Assembly (NCBI GenBank): GCA_964451955.1
Contig: CAYVKG010000005.1
Span: 1 to 64,000 of the forward strand
DNA from: JAPLNB01 sp964451955
GTDB lineage: Bacteria > Planctomycetota > Phycisphaerae > Tepidisphaerales > Tepidisphaeraceae
Length of the DNA: 64,000 bases
Direction: 5' to 3'
The position numbers were made by a program, and so were the translations under genes. The notes beneath the pieces are model-generated. The model was not told where the DNA came from and ran no database searches. It saw nothing but the letters and a program-made list of their open reading frames with translations. Shown here piece by piece: positions 35,411 through 43,756 of the stretch. Position 1 is the stretch's first letter, and each line of letters starts with the position of its first letter.

Positions 35411-36192
35411 CGGCCACCTCCTCCCTGGGGCGAGCGGTTGCCCGCGGATGCGGATGGGGCTCGTTGTGTTCCGCCGGACGCGCCTGTGCCGGTTGCTTCC
35501 TCTCCGGATGTTGGCACGACGGCGTCGGAGTAGCAGGCGAGGCGGATGGTTCGGACGATCTGATGCGCGGGCGGATCATTGGTGGACCGAGTGGTCTGGC
35601 CGTGGGGCGGCCAGTCGATCGCCAGGGTCATCTGGACCGCGATGGGAAGCATGTTCTCGTATTCTGTGGAATCCCATGTGTCCACCCACGACATGCCATC
35701 CCAGTACTGCAGGGCGAAGGTTCGCACGCTGCGGCAGAGGACCTCCTGATCGTACTCGATATCGGATGGAGAGAGGAGATTGGAAGCGATCTGCCGCACG
35801 AGGGCATTGGGGGTGCCATCGGGCAGTGTGGTGACTCCGATGGTGATTCGGCGGATGCCCCCTTGGCCGGTGGGATCCGGATGCTCCGGTCCCTGGCCGA
35901 CGCAGTAGAATTCGACCATGCTGGTGGTTGCGCTGCCGTCGGCCGACAGCGCTCCGTAGAAGGGGCCTGCGAGGATGCCGGTTGGTGGCAGGGCGGACTC
36001 GAGATCTCGTTCAATGAGGCTTGCGGCGATCTGGGTCGCGCGGACGGGACCGATTGCGGCCAGTGCGGTGTCTTTGGCCTTGAATCCGATTCTCAGACTC
36101 GCATAGAGCGACAACGCCAGCATGCTCACCATCGCCATGGCGAGGACAAGCTCGAGGAAGGTGAAGGCGGGTTGTCTTGCGCGGATTTTCAT
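35407..36192 (-). CDS. gspJ: Minor pseudopilin GspJ
   Basis: A 261-residue pseudopilin. The prepilin signature is RQPA-FTFLELVLAMA, with Ala rather than Gly before the cut and Glu at +5. The rest is a beta-rich GspJ-like domain and a disordered Thr/Gly/Ser C-terminus. The ATG at 36192 overlaps the gspI stop (ATGA); longer frames only shadow gspI. Confidence 0.88.
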   Translation of the reverse strand: MKIRARQPAFTFLELVLAMAMVSMLALSLYASLRIGFKAKDTALAAIGPVRATQIAASLIERDLESALPPTGILAGPFYGALSADGSATTSMVEFYCVGQGPEHPDPTGQGGIRRITIGVTTLPDGTPNALVRQIASNLLSPSDIEYDQEVLCRSVRTFALQYWDGMSWVDTWDSTEYENMLPIAVQMTLAIDWPPHGQTTRSTNDPPAHQIVRTIRLACYSDAVVPTSGEEATGTGASGGTQRAPSASAGNRSPQGGGGR

Positions 36193-36599
36193 TGCGCCAT
36201 TTCCGTTTCGGGTGTTGCCGTTGACATGAACAGCAGTGTTGAGACAGTGACGGATCGCTGGTCGTTGCGCCAGGGCCAGGTCACCGTCAGTTCGATTTCC
36301 AGGAGGTTCTGCTCTCGCTGCATGGACTGGACGCTCCACTGGTATTGGGGATAGTCGGTTCCGAAATCGCCGGCGGAAGCGCCCGTGAGTGTCTGATCCA
36401 TGGCGATGATCTCGTTGAGCTTGGCGTCGGCGAGCTGGACGGCCTCGATGGTGTCACGTGCCAAAGCCGCGGCGCCCATGGACATGGACATGCCCTGCAT
36501 GACGGCCGGCAACACGATCGCCACAAGGACGAGGGTCGCCAGCACCTCGATCAGGGTGAAGGCGTTTCGTCTGGTGGAGAATGGTCGGATTGATGGCAT
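36189..36599 (-). CDS. gspI: Minor pseudopilin GspI
   Basis: A 136-residue prepilin-like protein with RNA-FTLIEVLATLVLVAIVLP and a short C-terminal domain. Order and size fit GspI. It starts 11 bases after gspH and overlaps gspJ by four bases. Confidence 0.87.
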   Translation of the reverse strand: MPSIRPFSTRRNAFTLIEVLATLVLVAIVLPAVMQGMSMSMGAAALARDTIEAVQLADAKLNEIIAMDQTLTGASAGDFGTDYPQYQWSVQSMQREQNLLEIELTVTWPWRNDQRSVTVSTLLFMSTATPETEMAQ

Positions 36600-36610
36600 C
36601 GGTATGGTTT

Positions 36611-37096
36611 TTATCCGGGGCCGACAAGCCGGAACGGTTCGGTTGGCGACTCGCTGACGACTCGCAATTCCTCGCCGCGGAAGCCCGTGATTCGGATTAC
36701 CGCCGGGTCGGCTCGCCCGCTGGGGAAGAAGTCGATGAAGGCTGCTGCGGATCCATCGAGCCGTTCCACGACGATACGAGACTCTTCCGGGAGCGTGAAC
36801 AAGCGGCCGAACTCCCGGCCCAACTCGACGAACTCGTCATAGTCCTGCATGGTCAGGCGGTAGGTATTTTCGCGGGAGTCGATGGTAAGCCGGTAGATTC
36901 GGCCATCGATGATGGCGGCCGATCGTGCCCATCGGGTGAGGGCGAGCAGTTGAGCCGCGGCATCATCGTCTTTGCGTGCGGACCAGAAACTGCGCATTGA
37001 GGGTGCCGCCATGGCCAGTGCAACGCACACGACGACCATGACCAGGACGAGTTCGAGCAGGGTGAAGGCGTGAGGTTGTCTGCGTTTTGCGGTCAT
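36611..37096 (-). CDS. gspH: Minor pseudopilin GspH
   Basis: A 161-residue prepilin-like protein with RRQPHA-FTLLELVLVMVVV and a GspH-type domain containing ALTRWARSAAIIDGRIYRLTID. The ATG at 37096 lies one base after the gspG stop; longer frames shadow gspG. Confidence 0.87.
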   Translation of the reverse strand: MTAKRRQPHAFTLLELVLVMVVVCVALAMAAPSMRSFWSARKDDDAAAQLLALTRWARSAAIIDGRIYRLTIDSRENTYRLTMQDYDEFVELGREFGRLFTLPEESRIVVERLDGSAAAFIDFFPSGRADPAVIRITGFRGEELRVVSESPTEPFRLVGPG

Positions 37097-37097
37097 T

Positions 37098-37544
37098 CTA
37101 ATGCTGGGACCAGTTATCGATGTCGTCGTTCCCGCCTTCATGGCCATCGGGCCCCATTGAGAACAGGTCATATCCGCTGACGTTGTGCTGGCCTGGGGAG
37201 CGGTAGACGTAGTCGTTGCCCCACGGGTCTTTGGGGACGCCGCGTTTGAGGTAGGGCCCTTTCCAGGCTTTGACGTTGGGTGGCGGTTCGACGAGAGCTG
37301 CCAGTCCTTCTTCGGTGGTGGGGCAACGGCCGGCGTCGATCTCAAAGGCGTCGATCTGGAGTTCGAGGGTGGCAATGTCGGCTTTTGCCGCGGTGCTTCG
37401 GGCCTGTTCAGAGCGGTTGGTGAACTTTGGCACGACGACGGCCGCCAAGACGCTGAGGATCACGAGCACTAACAGGAGTTCGATCAGCGTGAAGGCGTGG
37501 CGTGCAGGAAGCCGAGGTTCTGTCAGATTCTGGTGTGTTGTCAT
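37098..37544 (-). CDS. gspG: Major pseudopilin GspG
   Basis: A 148-residue major pseudopilin. It has the signature RHA-FTLIELLLVLVILSVL and the GspG domain with RCPTTEEGLAALV, WKGPYLKRGVPKDPWGNDYVY and a calcium-site-like DLFSMGPDGHEGGNDDIDNW end. GAGGA lies 6 bases before the ATG at 37544. Confidence 0.93.
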   Translation of the reverse strand: MTTHQNLTEPRLPARHAFTLIELLLVLVILSVLAAVVVPKFTNRSEQARSTAAKADIATLELQIDAFEIDAGRCPTTEEGLAALVEPPPNVKAWKGPYLKRGVPKDPWGNDYVYRSPGQHNVSGYDLFSMGPDGHEGGNDDIDNWSQH

Positions 37545-37580
37545 ACGTATCCTCTGCAAAATGCGGGTGTGGCCCGCCGA

Positions 37581-38795
37581 CTACTTGATCAGGTCCTGAA
37601 GCGTAAACACGGGCAAGAGCATTCCGACGACGACGGTGCCGATCAGTCCAGCCATGATGAACAGCAGTGCCGGTTCGGCCAGGGAGACGAGCATTCTCAG
37701 TTGCCGATCGAGGTCGCCTTCGAAAGAGACGGAGAGGCGGACGAGTTCCTTGTCGAGTCTTGCCGTTTCCTCGGCGACCGTAACCATTTCAACGACGGAA
37801 GCCGGGAAGAGTTCGGGGCATGCCGCCAGGCTTTTGGCGAGTGAGGCGCCGCGTTGGACTTCCTCGATGGCGTGAGAGACGGCGTCGGCGAGCGTCTGAT
37901 TGCCCAGGGCTTCTCTGGCAACGCGTAGCGAGCTAATGAGTGGGACGCCCGCAGCCACGAGGGTACCCAGCATGCGGCAGAATCGCACGAGGGCGAATCT
38001 GGCGGCGACCCGGCCGAAACCGGGGAGCCGCAACACGAGTCGCTCGATGACGCGGCGGCCGGCCTCACTTCCGGCGGCCCGAACCATGCCGAAGATGGCC
38101 AGTGCCAGCGCGATTGCCAGGAAGAAGCCATAATTGATAAGCAGATCGCTGGCGCCGACGATGACCTGGGTAAGGGCGGGCAGCTTGCTTCCGAACTCGG
38201 AGAAGATGCCGGACATTTTGGGGATGAAATAGGTGAGGAGGAAGACGAGCACGCTGCAAGCGAGAACGGCCAGCAGCACGGGGTAGATCATGGCCGCCTT
38301 CACCTTGCCGCGGAGATCCTGTTCGCGGGCGCGGAAGTCGGCGATTTGCTGGAGCACGAGTGAGAGGAAACCGCCTGCCTCTCCTGCCCGCACCATGGCG
38401 ACGTAGACCGTCGAGAAGGTTTTCGGCCATTTCAGCAGCGAATCGGCCAGCGACAGGCCCCCGACGACATCATCGTGAATGGTTGTCCAGGCCTGTTTTG
38501 CCACGGGATGGGATGCCTCGCGGGCCAGGAGGTTCAGGGATCGGGACAAGGGCAATCCTGCCGCCAGCAGGTTGGCCAACTCGCGTGTGAAGCTCTCGAC
38601 GGCCGATTGGGGGATGCGCCCCCCGGTGGGTTGAAACGCCTGTTTGCGTTTTGACTCGCGGATTTCCTCGACGGCGAGGGGTGACAGGCCGCGGGCCATG
38701 ACGATATCCATCGCGGCCGCCCGGCTTTCTGCTGGCAACGATCCGGTGGTCTGCTGTCCCTTCCTGTCCAGTGCCGTGTAAGCGAATACCGCCAT
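37581..38795 (-). CDS. gspF: Inner-membrane platform protein GspF
   Basis: A 404-residue three-helix membrane protein with two repeated GspF domains. The first contains ELANLLAAGLPLSRSL and the second RMLGTLVAAGVPLISSL, each followed by conserved Glu-rich helices. The family N-terminus (FAYTALDRKGQQTTG) is intact. Its ATG shares one base with the gspE stop (TGATG). Confidence 0.95.
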   Translation of the reverse strand: MAVFAYTALDRKGQQTTGSLPAESRAAAMDIVMARGLSPLAVEEIRESKRKQAFQPTGGRIPQSAVESFTRELANLLAAGLPLSRSLNLLAREASHPVAKQAWTTIHDDVVGGLSLADSLLKWPKTFSTVYVAMVRAGEAGGFLSLVLQQIADFRAREQDLRGKVKAAMIYPVLLAVLACSVLVFLLTYFIPKMSGIFSEFGSKLPALTQVIVGASDLLINYGFFLAIALALAIFGMVRAAGSEAGRRVIERLVLRLPGFGRVAARFALVRFCRMLGTLVAAGVPLISSLRVAREALGNQTLADAVSHAIEEVQRGASLAKSLAACPELFPASVVEMVTVAEETARLDKELVRLSVSFEGDLDRQLRMLVSLAEPALLFIMAGLIGTVVVGMLLPVFTLQDLIK

Positions 38796-40615
38796 CAGCT
38801 ATGACTCCCGGCAGGTTGTGCGTTGCCGACGGTTTGCGGCGGCACATAATGGTGATCGCCGAATGTCCGTCCCGCTGCTTCCGCGCCGCTGGTGATTTCG
38901 TCCTTTGTTGCGCGCAACACTTCCTGCGGCGATGTTTTTCCGGCCGCGATGACCCGCCAGCCGTCGCCTCGCAAGCTGACCATGCCCTGTTCCATAGCCA
39001 CCTTTCGCAGTTGTTGAGCGGGGGCGCGGTGCAGGATCAACTCGCGGATTTCGTCTGTTACGACCATCATCTCGAAGATGCCCATTCGCCCGCGATATCC
39101 TGTTCCCTGGCACGCGCGACATCCTCGCCCCCGGTACATCTTGGGCGGGACGACGGGTCCGAACTCATCCCGTATCTGCTGTGCTTCTGTCTCGGGCAGT
39201 TCTTCCCTGCAGTGTGGGCAGATGAGCCTTACGAGTCGTTGTGCCACGACGACCTCCAGGGAGGATGCGACCAGATAGGGTTCAAGCCCCATGTCGATCA
39301 GGCGTGTTGCTGCGCTCGGGGCGTCGTTTGTATGGAGTGTGCTGAAGACCAGGTGTCCGGTGAGAGAGGCCTGGACGGCAATTTCCGCTGTTTCCTTGTC
39401 GCGAATCTCACCGATGAGCACGACATCGGGGTCATGTCGCAGGATGGCCCTTAGCCCCATTCCGAAGGTCAGCCCCGTCTTGGTGGACACCTGTATTTGA
39501 TTGATGCCGTTGAGATGGTATTCGACGGGGTCTTCGATGGTGATGATTTTGCGTTCGATGTCGTTGATTTGGGACAGGGCGGCGTAGAGCGTGGTGGTTT
39601 TTCCCGAACCGGTTGGCCCGGTGACCAGCACGATGCCATGTGGCATGTCGAGTATTCTGTTGAAGGCCTTGCGGTCCCGGTCCGACATTCCGAGGTGTTC
39701 GGTTCCGAGCAGGGCACCCTGGCGATCGAGAATACGCAAGACGACGGCTTCACCATGCAGCATGGGGATGACGGAAACGCGGACATCGATTTCGCGATCG
39801 GAGATTCGCAATTTGATTCGGCCGTCCTGTGGCAGGCGCTTTTCCGCAATATCCAGATGACTGAGGATTTTGAGTCGGGAGACGATGGCCGCCTGATAAC
39901 GTCTCACTTGGGGCGGGATACTTGCCTGCTGCAACTCGCCGTCGATACGGTACCGGACGCGCAACTGGTCTTCGAACGGTTCGACGTGCACGTCGGTTGC
40001 CCGCAGATCGATTGCCTCGGTGAGCACCTGGTTGACGAATTTGATGATGGAAGCGTCCTGGGCCGCGTTGGTCAGGTCGAGTTCCTCGTCGTCGCCCTTG
40101 GCGTCGATGACCTGAACATCGTCGGACGCGGATGCCAGAGTCTGCAAGGTGTCAGCGCCGACGCCGAGGAGGCTCTTGAGGCATCGTTGTATTTCGGCGG
40201 AAGTTGCCGCGACCGGCCGGCAATCGCGCCCGCTGGCGAGCCGGAGGGCATCCAGGCCGGTCATGTCACACAGGTTGCTGGTGGCGACTGTCACGATGCC
40301 GTCAACTTCCTCGATTGGCAAGAGGCCGTGCTGCACGAGGAGCCGGGTTGGGAACTTGGCGAGGAACTCTTTGGGTGGGGAGTGTTTGTCGATGTCGAGA
40401 AAGGGGATGTCGAAGATGCCGGCGAGGCTGCGAAGGAGCGTCTCTTCGGCGATTCCGTCAGCAGTGAGGACCGCCTCATCGAGCGGCTTTCCTTCCGCCA
40501 TCGCCTGGCGTGCTCGGACAGCGGCCGATTCGTCCAGAACACCTTGGCTCACCAGTTGTGCAATCAGGTCCGGCACAGGAAGCACCTCATCGGCAACGAT
40601 AGAGACGGTATGCAC
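38795..40615 (-). CDS. gspE: Type II secretion ATPase GspE
   Basis: A 606-residue hexameric ATPase that powers pseudopilus assembly. It has an N-terminal GspE_N domain (residues 1-150), a RecA-like domain with Walker A GPTGSGKTTT, an Asp box, Walker B DPDVVLIGEIRD and a His box. The zinc-binding CxxC pairs are ICPHCREEL and GCRACQGTG. The start is a GTG at 40615 without a clear Shine-Dalgarno. It lies 62 bases after the preceding small gene. Confidence 0.95.
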   Translation of the reverse strand: MHTVSIVADEVLPVPDLIAQLVSQGVLDESAAVRARQAMAEGKPLDEAVLTADGIAEETLLRSLAGIFDIPFLDIDKHSPPKEFLAKFPTRLLVQHGLLPIEEVDGIVTVATSNLCDMTGLDALRLASGRDCRPVAATSAEIQRCLKSLLGVGADTLQTLASASDDVQVIDAKGDDEELDLTNAAQDASIIKFVNQVLTEAIDLRATDVHVEPFEDQLRVRYRIDGELQQASIPPQVRRYQAAIVSRLKILSHLDIAEKRLPQDGRIKLRISDREIDVRVSVIPMLHGEAVVLRILDRQGALLGTEHLGMSDRDRKAFNRILDMPHGIVLVTGPTGSGKTTTLYAALSQINDIERKIITIEDPVEYHLNGINQIQVSTKTGLTFGMGLRAILRHDPDVVLIGEIRDKETAEIAVQASLTGHLVFSTLHTNDAPSAATRLIDMGLEPYLVASSLEVVVAQRLVRLICPHCREELPETEAQQIRDEFGPVVPPKMYRGRGCRACQGTGYRGRMGIFEMMVVTDEIRELILHRAPAQQLRKVAMEQGMVSLRGDGWRVIAAGKTSPQEVLRATKDEITSGAEAAGRTFGDHHYVPPQTVGNAQPAGSHS

Positions 40616-40677
40616 GACACGTCATCAGGACGGAAGGCGGGACGCGGCAGGAGCCGCGTCCCAGCCATCGCTAGACA

Positions 40678-41226
40678 CTACTCAAGAGTTCCGGAAAGTG
40701 TCAGTTGTGCCTCCTGTCGTAGCGTCAGAACCTCCTTGAGGTCCTTTTGCGCCTTGGCAAGTTCCGCCTGGGCTTCGTCCCGGGCCGTGCGGTAGGCTTT
40801 GAGTTTCGCTGCGATATCGTCGGCCTTTGAGTCCTTGTTTTCGAGGGTGGCTCGGAGTTCCTGAGCCGCCTTGCCCAGAGTGGTTGTGGGGGCCTGATCG
40901 CCGCCGCGTCCACCGCGTCCGCCCATCATTCCGCCGAAGGCGCCGCCGCGGGCATTTCGTTGGGCTTCCATGACTTTTTCGAGCTTGGGCAGCAGGACCT
41001 TCCATTCGTCGTCGGTTGCGCCGAGTTGCTCTTTCATGCGATCCATCATGCGTTGTCGCATCTGGGCGGGGTCGAAGTTACCGCCGCCCGGTCCGCCGCC
41101 CTGTCCGCCGCCCTGTCCGCCGCCGCGGTTTCCGCGACCGCCGCCGCCCTGTTGGGCCATGGCCAGGCTGCCGAATGCGAACATCAATGCCGCGAAGGTG
41201 AAAACAGCCAACTTCCTACCGAACAT
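40678..41226 (-). CDS. Periplasmic Gly-rich coiled-coil protein
   Basis: A 182-residue secreted protein: signal peptide (FTFAALMFAFGSLAMA-QQ), a Gly/Gln low-complexity segment (GGGQGGGQGGGPGGG), then helical Lys/Glu/Ala-rich segments containing MMDRMKEQLGATDDEWKVL and a long C-terminal coil. The helical part resembles Spy/CpxP-like LTxxQ proteins in a degenerate form. GGAG precedes the ATG at 41226. It sits between the Spy-like gene and gspE, so it is probably part of the envelope-sensing head of the operon. Function unknown. Confidence 0.75.
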   Translation of the reverse strand: MFGRKLAVFTFAALMFAFGSLAMAQQGGGGRGNRGGGQGGGQGGGPGGGNFDPAQMRQRMMDRMKEQLGATDDEWKVLLPKLEKVMEAQRNARGGAFGGMMGGRGGRGGDQAPTTTLGKAAQELRATLENKDSKADDIAAKLKAYRTARDEAQAELAKAQKDLKEVLTLRQEAQLTLSGTLE

Positions 41227-41261
41227 GGGTTGCTCCTTACCCGTCGCCGGGTCTAGTGCGA

Positions 41262-41807
41262 CTACTGTGTTGAGGCGGGCCGAGTCGTCGCTCTCTCGTC
41301 TCCCCGCCAACCGGGTCCACCACGAAAACGTCGATCTCGCTCGCGCGATTTCAACATTTCGTCGTACTTTGCGCGCTGCTGATCATTCAGCAGCAGCTTG
41401 GTCTGATCAATGGCCTTCTGCACCGACTTGGGTGGCTCGCGATCGACTTGAGCCATTTTTGTCGAATAGTCCCGCTTGATGTTTTCATAGGTCTCGTGCT
41501 TGTCATGGGGCAGCATGGACAGAATGGCGTCCTCGCGTTCCTGGCGGATCGTGTTTCGCCGTTCCTCTCGCTCGCGAATCGTCTGCTTGCGGACATCTTC
41601 CCAAATTTTCCGGACCTGTTCCTCCTGCTGGGGAGACAGGTCCAATTGCGACGCGATCCACCATCGGCGAGGCTTGTTCTCGGGGTGGGGCTGGGCCTGG
41701 GGCGCCGCGAGATTCGCCACCTGCCTGGGTCCTGCCAGACCGAGCACGAGGCCTGCCCCGAAAGCCAAGACGAAGCCGGCGATTACCCAAACGATGGCTT
41801 TGCTCAT
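41262..41807 (-). CDS. Spy/CpxP-like periplasmic sensor-chaperone
   Basis: A 181-residue protein with an N-terminal membrane or signal helix (VWVIAGFVLAFGAGLVLGLAG). A charged helical domain follows, with LDLSPQQEEQVRKIWED near residue 70 and LLLNDQQRAKYDEML near residue 145. Two LTxxQ-like motifs in this arrangement typify Spy/CpxP/CnrX-type proteins that sense or buffer envelope stress. It overlaps the anti-sigma gene by ATGA and has GGGGAGA upstream. A role modulating the anti-sigma factor is inferred by analogy with CnrX-type systems. Confidence 0.78.
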   Translation of the reverse strand: MSKAIVWVIAGFVLAFGAGLVLGLAGPRQVANLAAPQAQPHPENKPRRWWIASQLDLSPQQEEQVRKIWEDVRKQTIREREERRNTIRQEREDAILSMLPHDKHETYENIKRDYSTKMAQVDREPPKSVQKAIDQTKLLLNDQQRAKYDEMLKSRERDRRFRGGPGWRGDERATTRPASTQ

Positions 41808-42265
41808 GGCTTGTCTCCCCCATGCATAGGCCCGGCTTCCAACCATAGGGCGATTTCCAACCGATCGCTCGCGGTTTCCGGGTCGGGCGAAGCCGGTTCG
41901 GCCGTCTGCCAGTCAACCATCATTGTTTCCCATGGTGACGGCTGCGCGGCCACAGGGTTCTGGTGCCACAGGGCAAACAGCCCGATTGCGAGGAGGATTG
42001 ATGCCGCCGCCGTCAACTTTGCCGCGATGCGGGCGATGACCCGGTTGCGTAATGAGGTTGCCGAGTCTCGCAAGTTTTGCATGGTTTGGACCGACAACAG
42101 AGGCCGCTTCATTTTGGCGAGCAGCCGGGTAAGCCCCTGAAGCTCTTGCAATTCCCGTTGGCACTCCGCGCACCCGGCCAGATGCCGCTGGAACGCGTTT
42201 TTGGCCGAGGCAGCCAGTTGCCCGTCGTACCAGGCGTGAAGATTTGGGCTCTGATCGCAACTCAT
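41804..42265 (-). CDS. Zinc-finger anti-sigma factor
   Basis: A 153-residue membrane protein. The N-terminal ZAS-type zinc finger has His-x3-Cys-x2-Cys (FQRHLAGCAECQREL), with a further Cys or His near the start. A transmembrane helix (about 82-100) and a periplasmic tail follow. It should hold the upstream ECF sigma factor inactive at the membrane. GGAG lies upstream of ATG 42265. Confidence 0.87.
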   Translation of the reverse strand: MSCDQSPNLHAWYDGQLAASAKNAFQRHLAGCAECQRELQELQGLTRLLAKMKRPLLSVQTMQNLRDSATSLRNRVIARIAAKLTAAASILLAIGLFALWHQNPVAAQPSPWETMMVDWQTAEPASPDPETASDRLEIALWLEAGPMHGGDKP

Positions 42266-42302
42266 GGCAGCGACTCCTTCATCCGCTGCGGTTTTGCAGC
42301 CA

Positions 42303-42929
42303 TCACTGCAAATACTCTCGGTATCGTTCTCGCAACTCGCGTCTTGCGCGGTGCAGCCGCGATTCCACGGTTCCCTGTGGCACTCCCAACGTTTGGGCCA
42401 TCTCGTCGTAACTCATGCCTTCCAGTTCTCGGAGTACGATCACCTGCCGATGTTCCTCGGAGAGCGTCTGCAGCATGTGCATCACATCCACGCTGGCGTC
42501 GACCGCCGTTGCGGCCGGATTGACCGCCAAGCCCTCCGCTTCGGGTGTTGCCGGGATGGCGTTCTGATTCAACGGGATGACTTTTTCCCGGGCGCGGCGT
42601 CGTTTAGCCAAGGCACACTGCTTCACTACGATCCGCACCAGCCAAGTTTTCACAGACGCCTCATGCCGAAATCCTGTGGAACCTTTCAGCATGGCGGTAA
42701 AAGTCTCCTGAACCACATCTTCCGCATCTGCCGCATTTGCCGTCAGCGAAAACGCCAGACCGAAAAGATGATCCGCATATCGGTCGACCAGCGTGAGAAA
42801 CGCGGACTCGCTGCCGCGACCGACGCTCCGCAACAACTCCGCGTCGCTTGGGCGCGTCGGATCGATCACAGGCCAAGTCACTTGGCCTATGTTACTGTTG
42901 CGATCCGGGATGTTTTTCTTCCATCGCAT
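42303..42929 (-). CDS. ECF-family RNA polymerase sigma factor
   Basis: A 208-residue sigma factor with region 2 (AFLTLVDRYADHLFGLAF ... DAEDVVQETF) and region 4 (LSEEHRQVIVLRELEGMSY, then a helix-turn-helix GVPQGTVESRLHRARREL). The ATG at 42929 with GGAAA about 8 bases upstream was chosen; upstream in-frame codons lack domain content. It heads the run of anti-sigma, Spy-like and gsp genes and probably controls it, including itself. The target promoter cannot be read from this one site. Confidence 0.9.
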   Translation of the reverse strand: MRWKKNIPDRNSNIGQVTWPVIDPTRPSDAELLRSVGRGSESAFLTLVDRYADHLFGLAFSLTANAADAEDVVQETFTAMLKGSTGFRHEASVKTWLVRIVVKQCALAKRRRAREKVIPLNQNAIPATPEAEGLAVNPAATAVDASVDVMHMLQTLSEEHRQVIVLRELEGMSYDEMAQTLGVPQGTVESRLHRARRELRERYREYLQ

Positions 42930-43756
42930 CGCCCATTTCCTGTCTTTTGTGCTTGCGGCACGGTAATGTGCGCCCATGTCTACGTTTGCGGCGACCGGCG
43001 CGTCCATCTTACCGCAACTCGCCCCGGTCAAGTGCCCGACCTCACCAGAATCGCGAACACGAACTGAAGCGAGCCCCCTGTTAACAGTTGCGGACGAGCT
43101 CGCCTTAAGCCGCGGATTGCTGAAAGCCGGGCCTGGTTGATCGGGGTTTTGAAGCGGCCCAGGGACCATGCCCGGACTGGATTTCCATGACTTGGCGGAT
43201 GGGTGTGGTGTTTCGAGTTTGAGGACTGACCGGCGTGATCCCATGCGGTCAGGCTCTCGCCGGGTGAACGGTTGCTTTGTCCTTGAGGCGAAGGGGATGC
43301 TCGTTCCCAACGAATGGGAGAACTTGGCTGTGCGACTGAGTACTCTTTTGGCGAGATGCGCAGTATTTGCTGGCCGCGAAATGTAGCCGAAACGGCGGGA
43401 ATTGAGTGCGGTGAGCGTCAGAGACGGTGGGGAGGAGAAACGACTTGGCGTTGTCTGGTGGGCCGAGGATTTTCGGTTGTTTCATGCAACGGCAACGCGT
43501 GGGTGGCGTCCTATTTAGAGACATGTGCTCAGGTTGACACCCTGCCTCAGCAGTGATAGAAACTGAAGGCCCCGGACGTGCGGCCGAACGTGACAGAGGC
43601 TGGAACCTGTTGTGCGGCTTGGGGTTATTGGGAATGCGGCAGGATGTTGGATGCGCGGGTGATCCGACGCGTCGCAGAGTGGACGAGTTGTTGCTTCAAC
43701 GATCTTTCCAGTCCCCGGTCCGTTTTCGGGACAGGTCGACTGAGGAGGAGCACCAG
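42930..43756. other. Long divergent intergenic region
   Basis: 827 bases between the divergent sigma factor and the surface protein gene. It should hold the promoter of the secretion operon (not identified) and the promoter of the surface protein (43534-43562). Small open frames such as 43314-43556 have no start signal or recognisable protein features. Confidence 0.55.
43534..43562 (+). promoter_or_regulatory. Sigma-70-type promoter of the surface protein gene
   Basis: An exact TTGACA (43534-43539), a 17-base spacer and TAGAAA (43557-43562). The predicted start near 43569 leaves a leader of about 190 bases. Confidence 0.6.

Noticed and set aside
43314..43556. Small plus-strand open frame in the gap before the surface protein
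   Set aside because: No ribosome-binding site or recognisable protein pattern, and it runs into a good promoter at 43534-43562.
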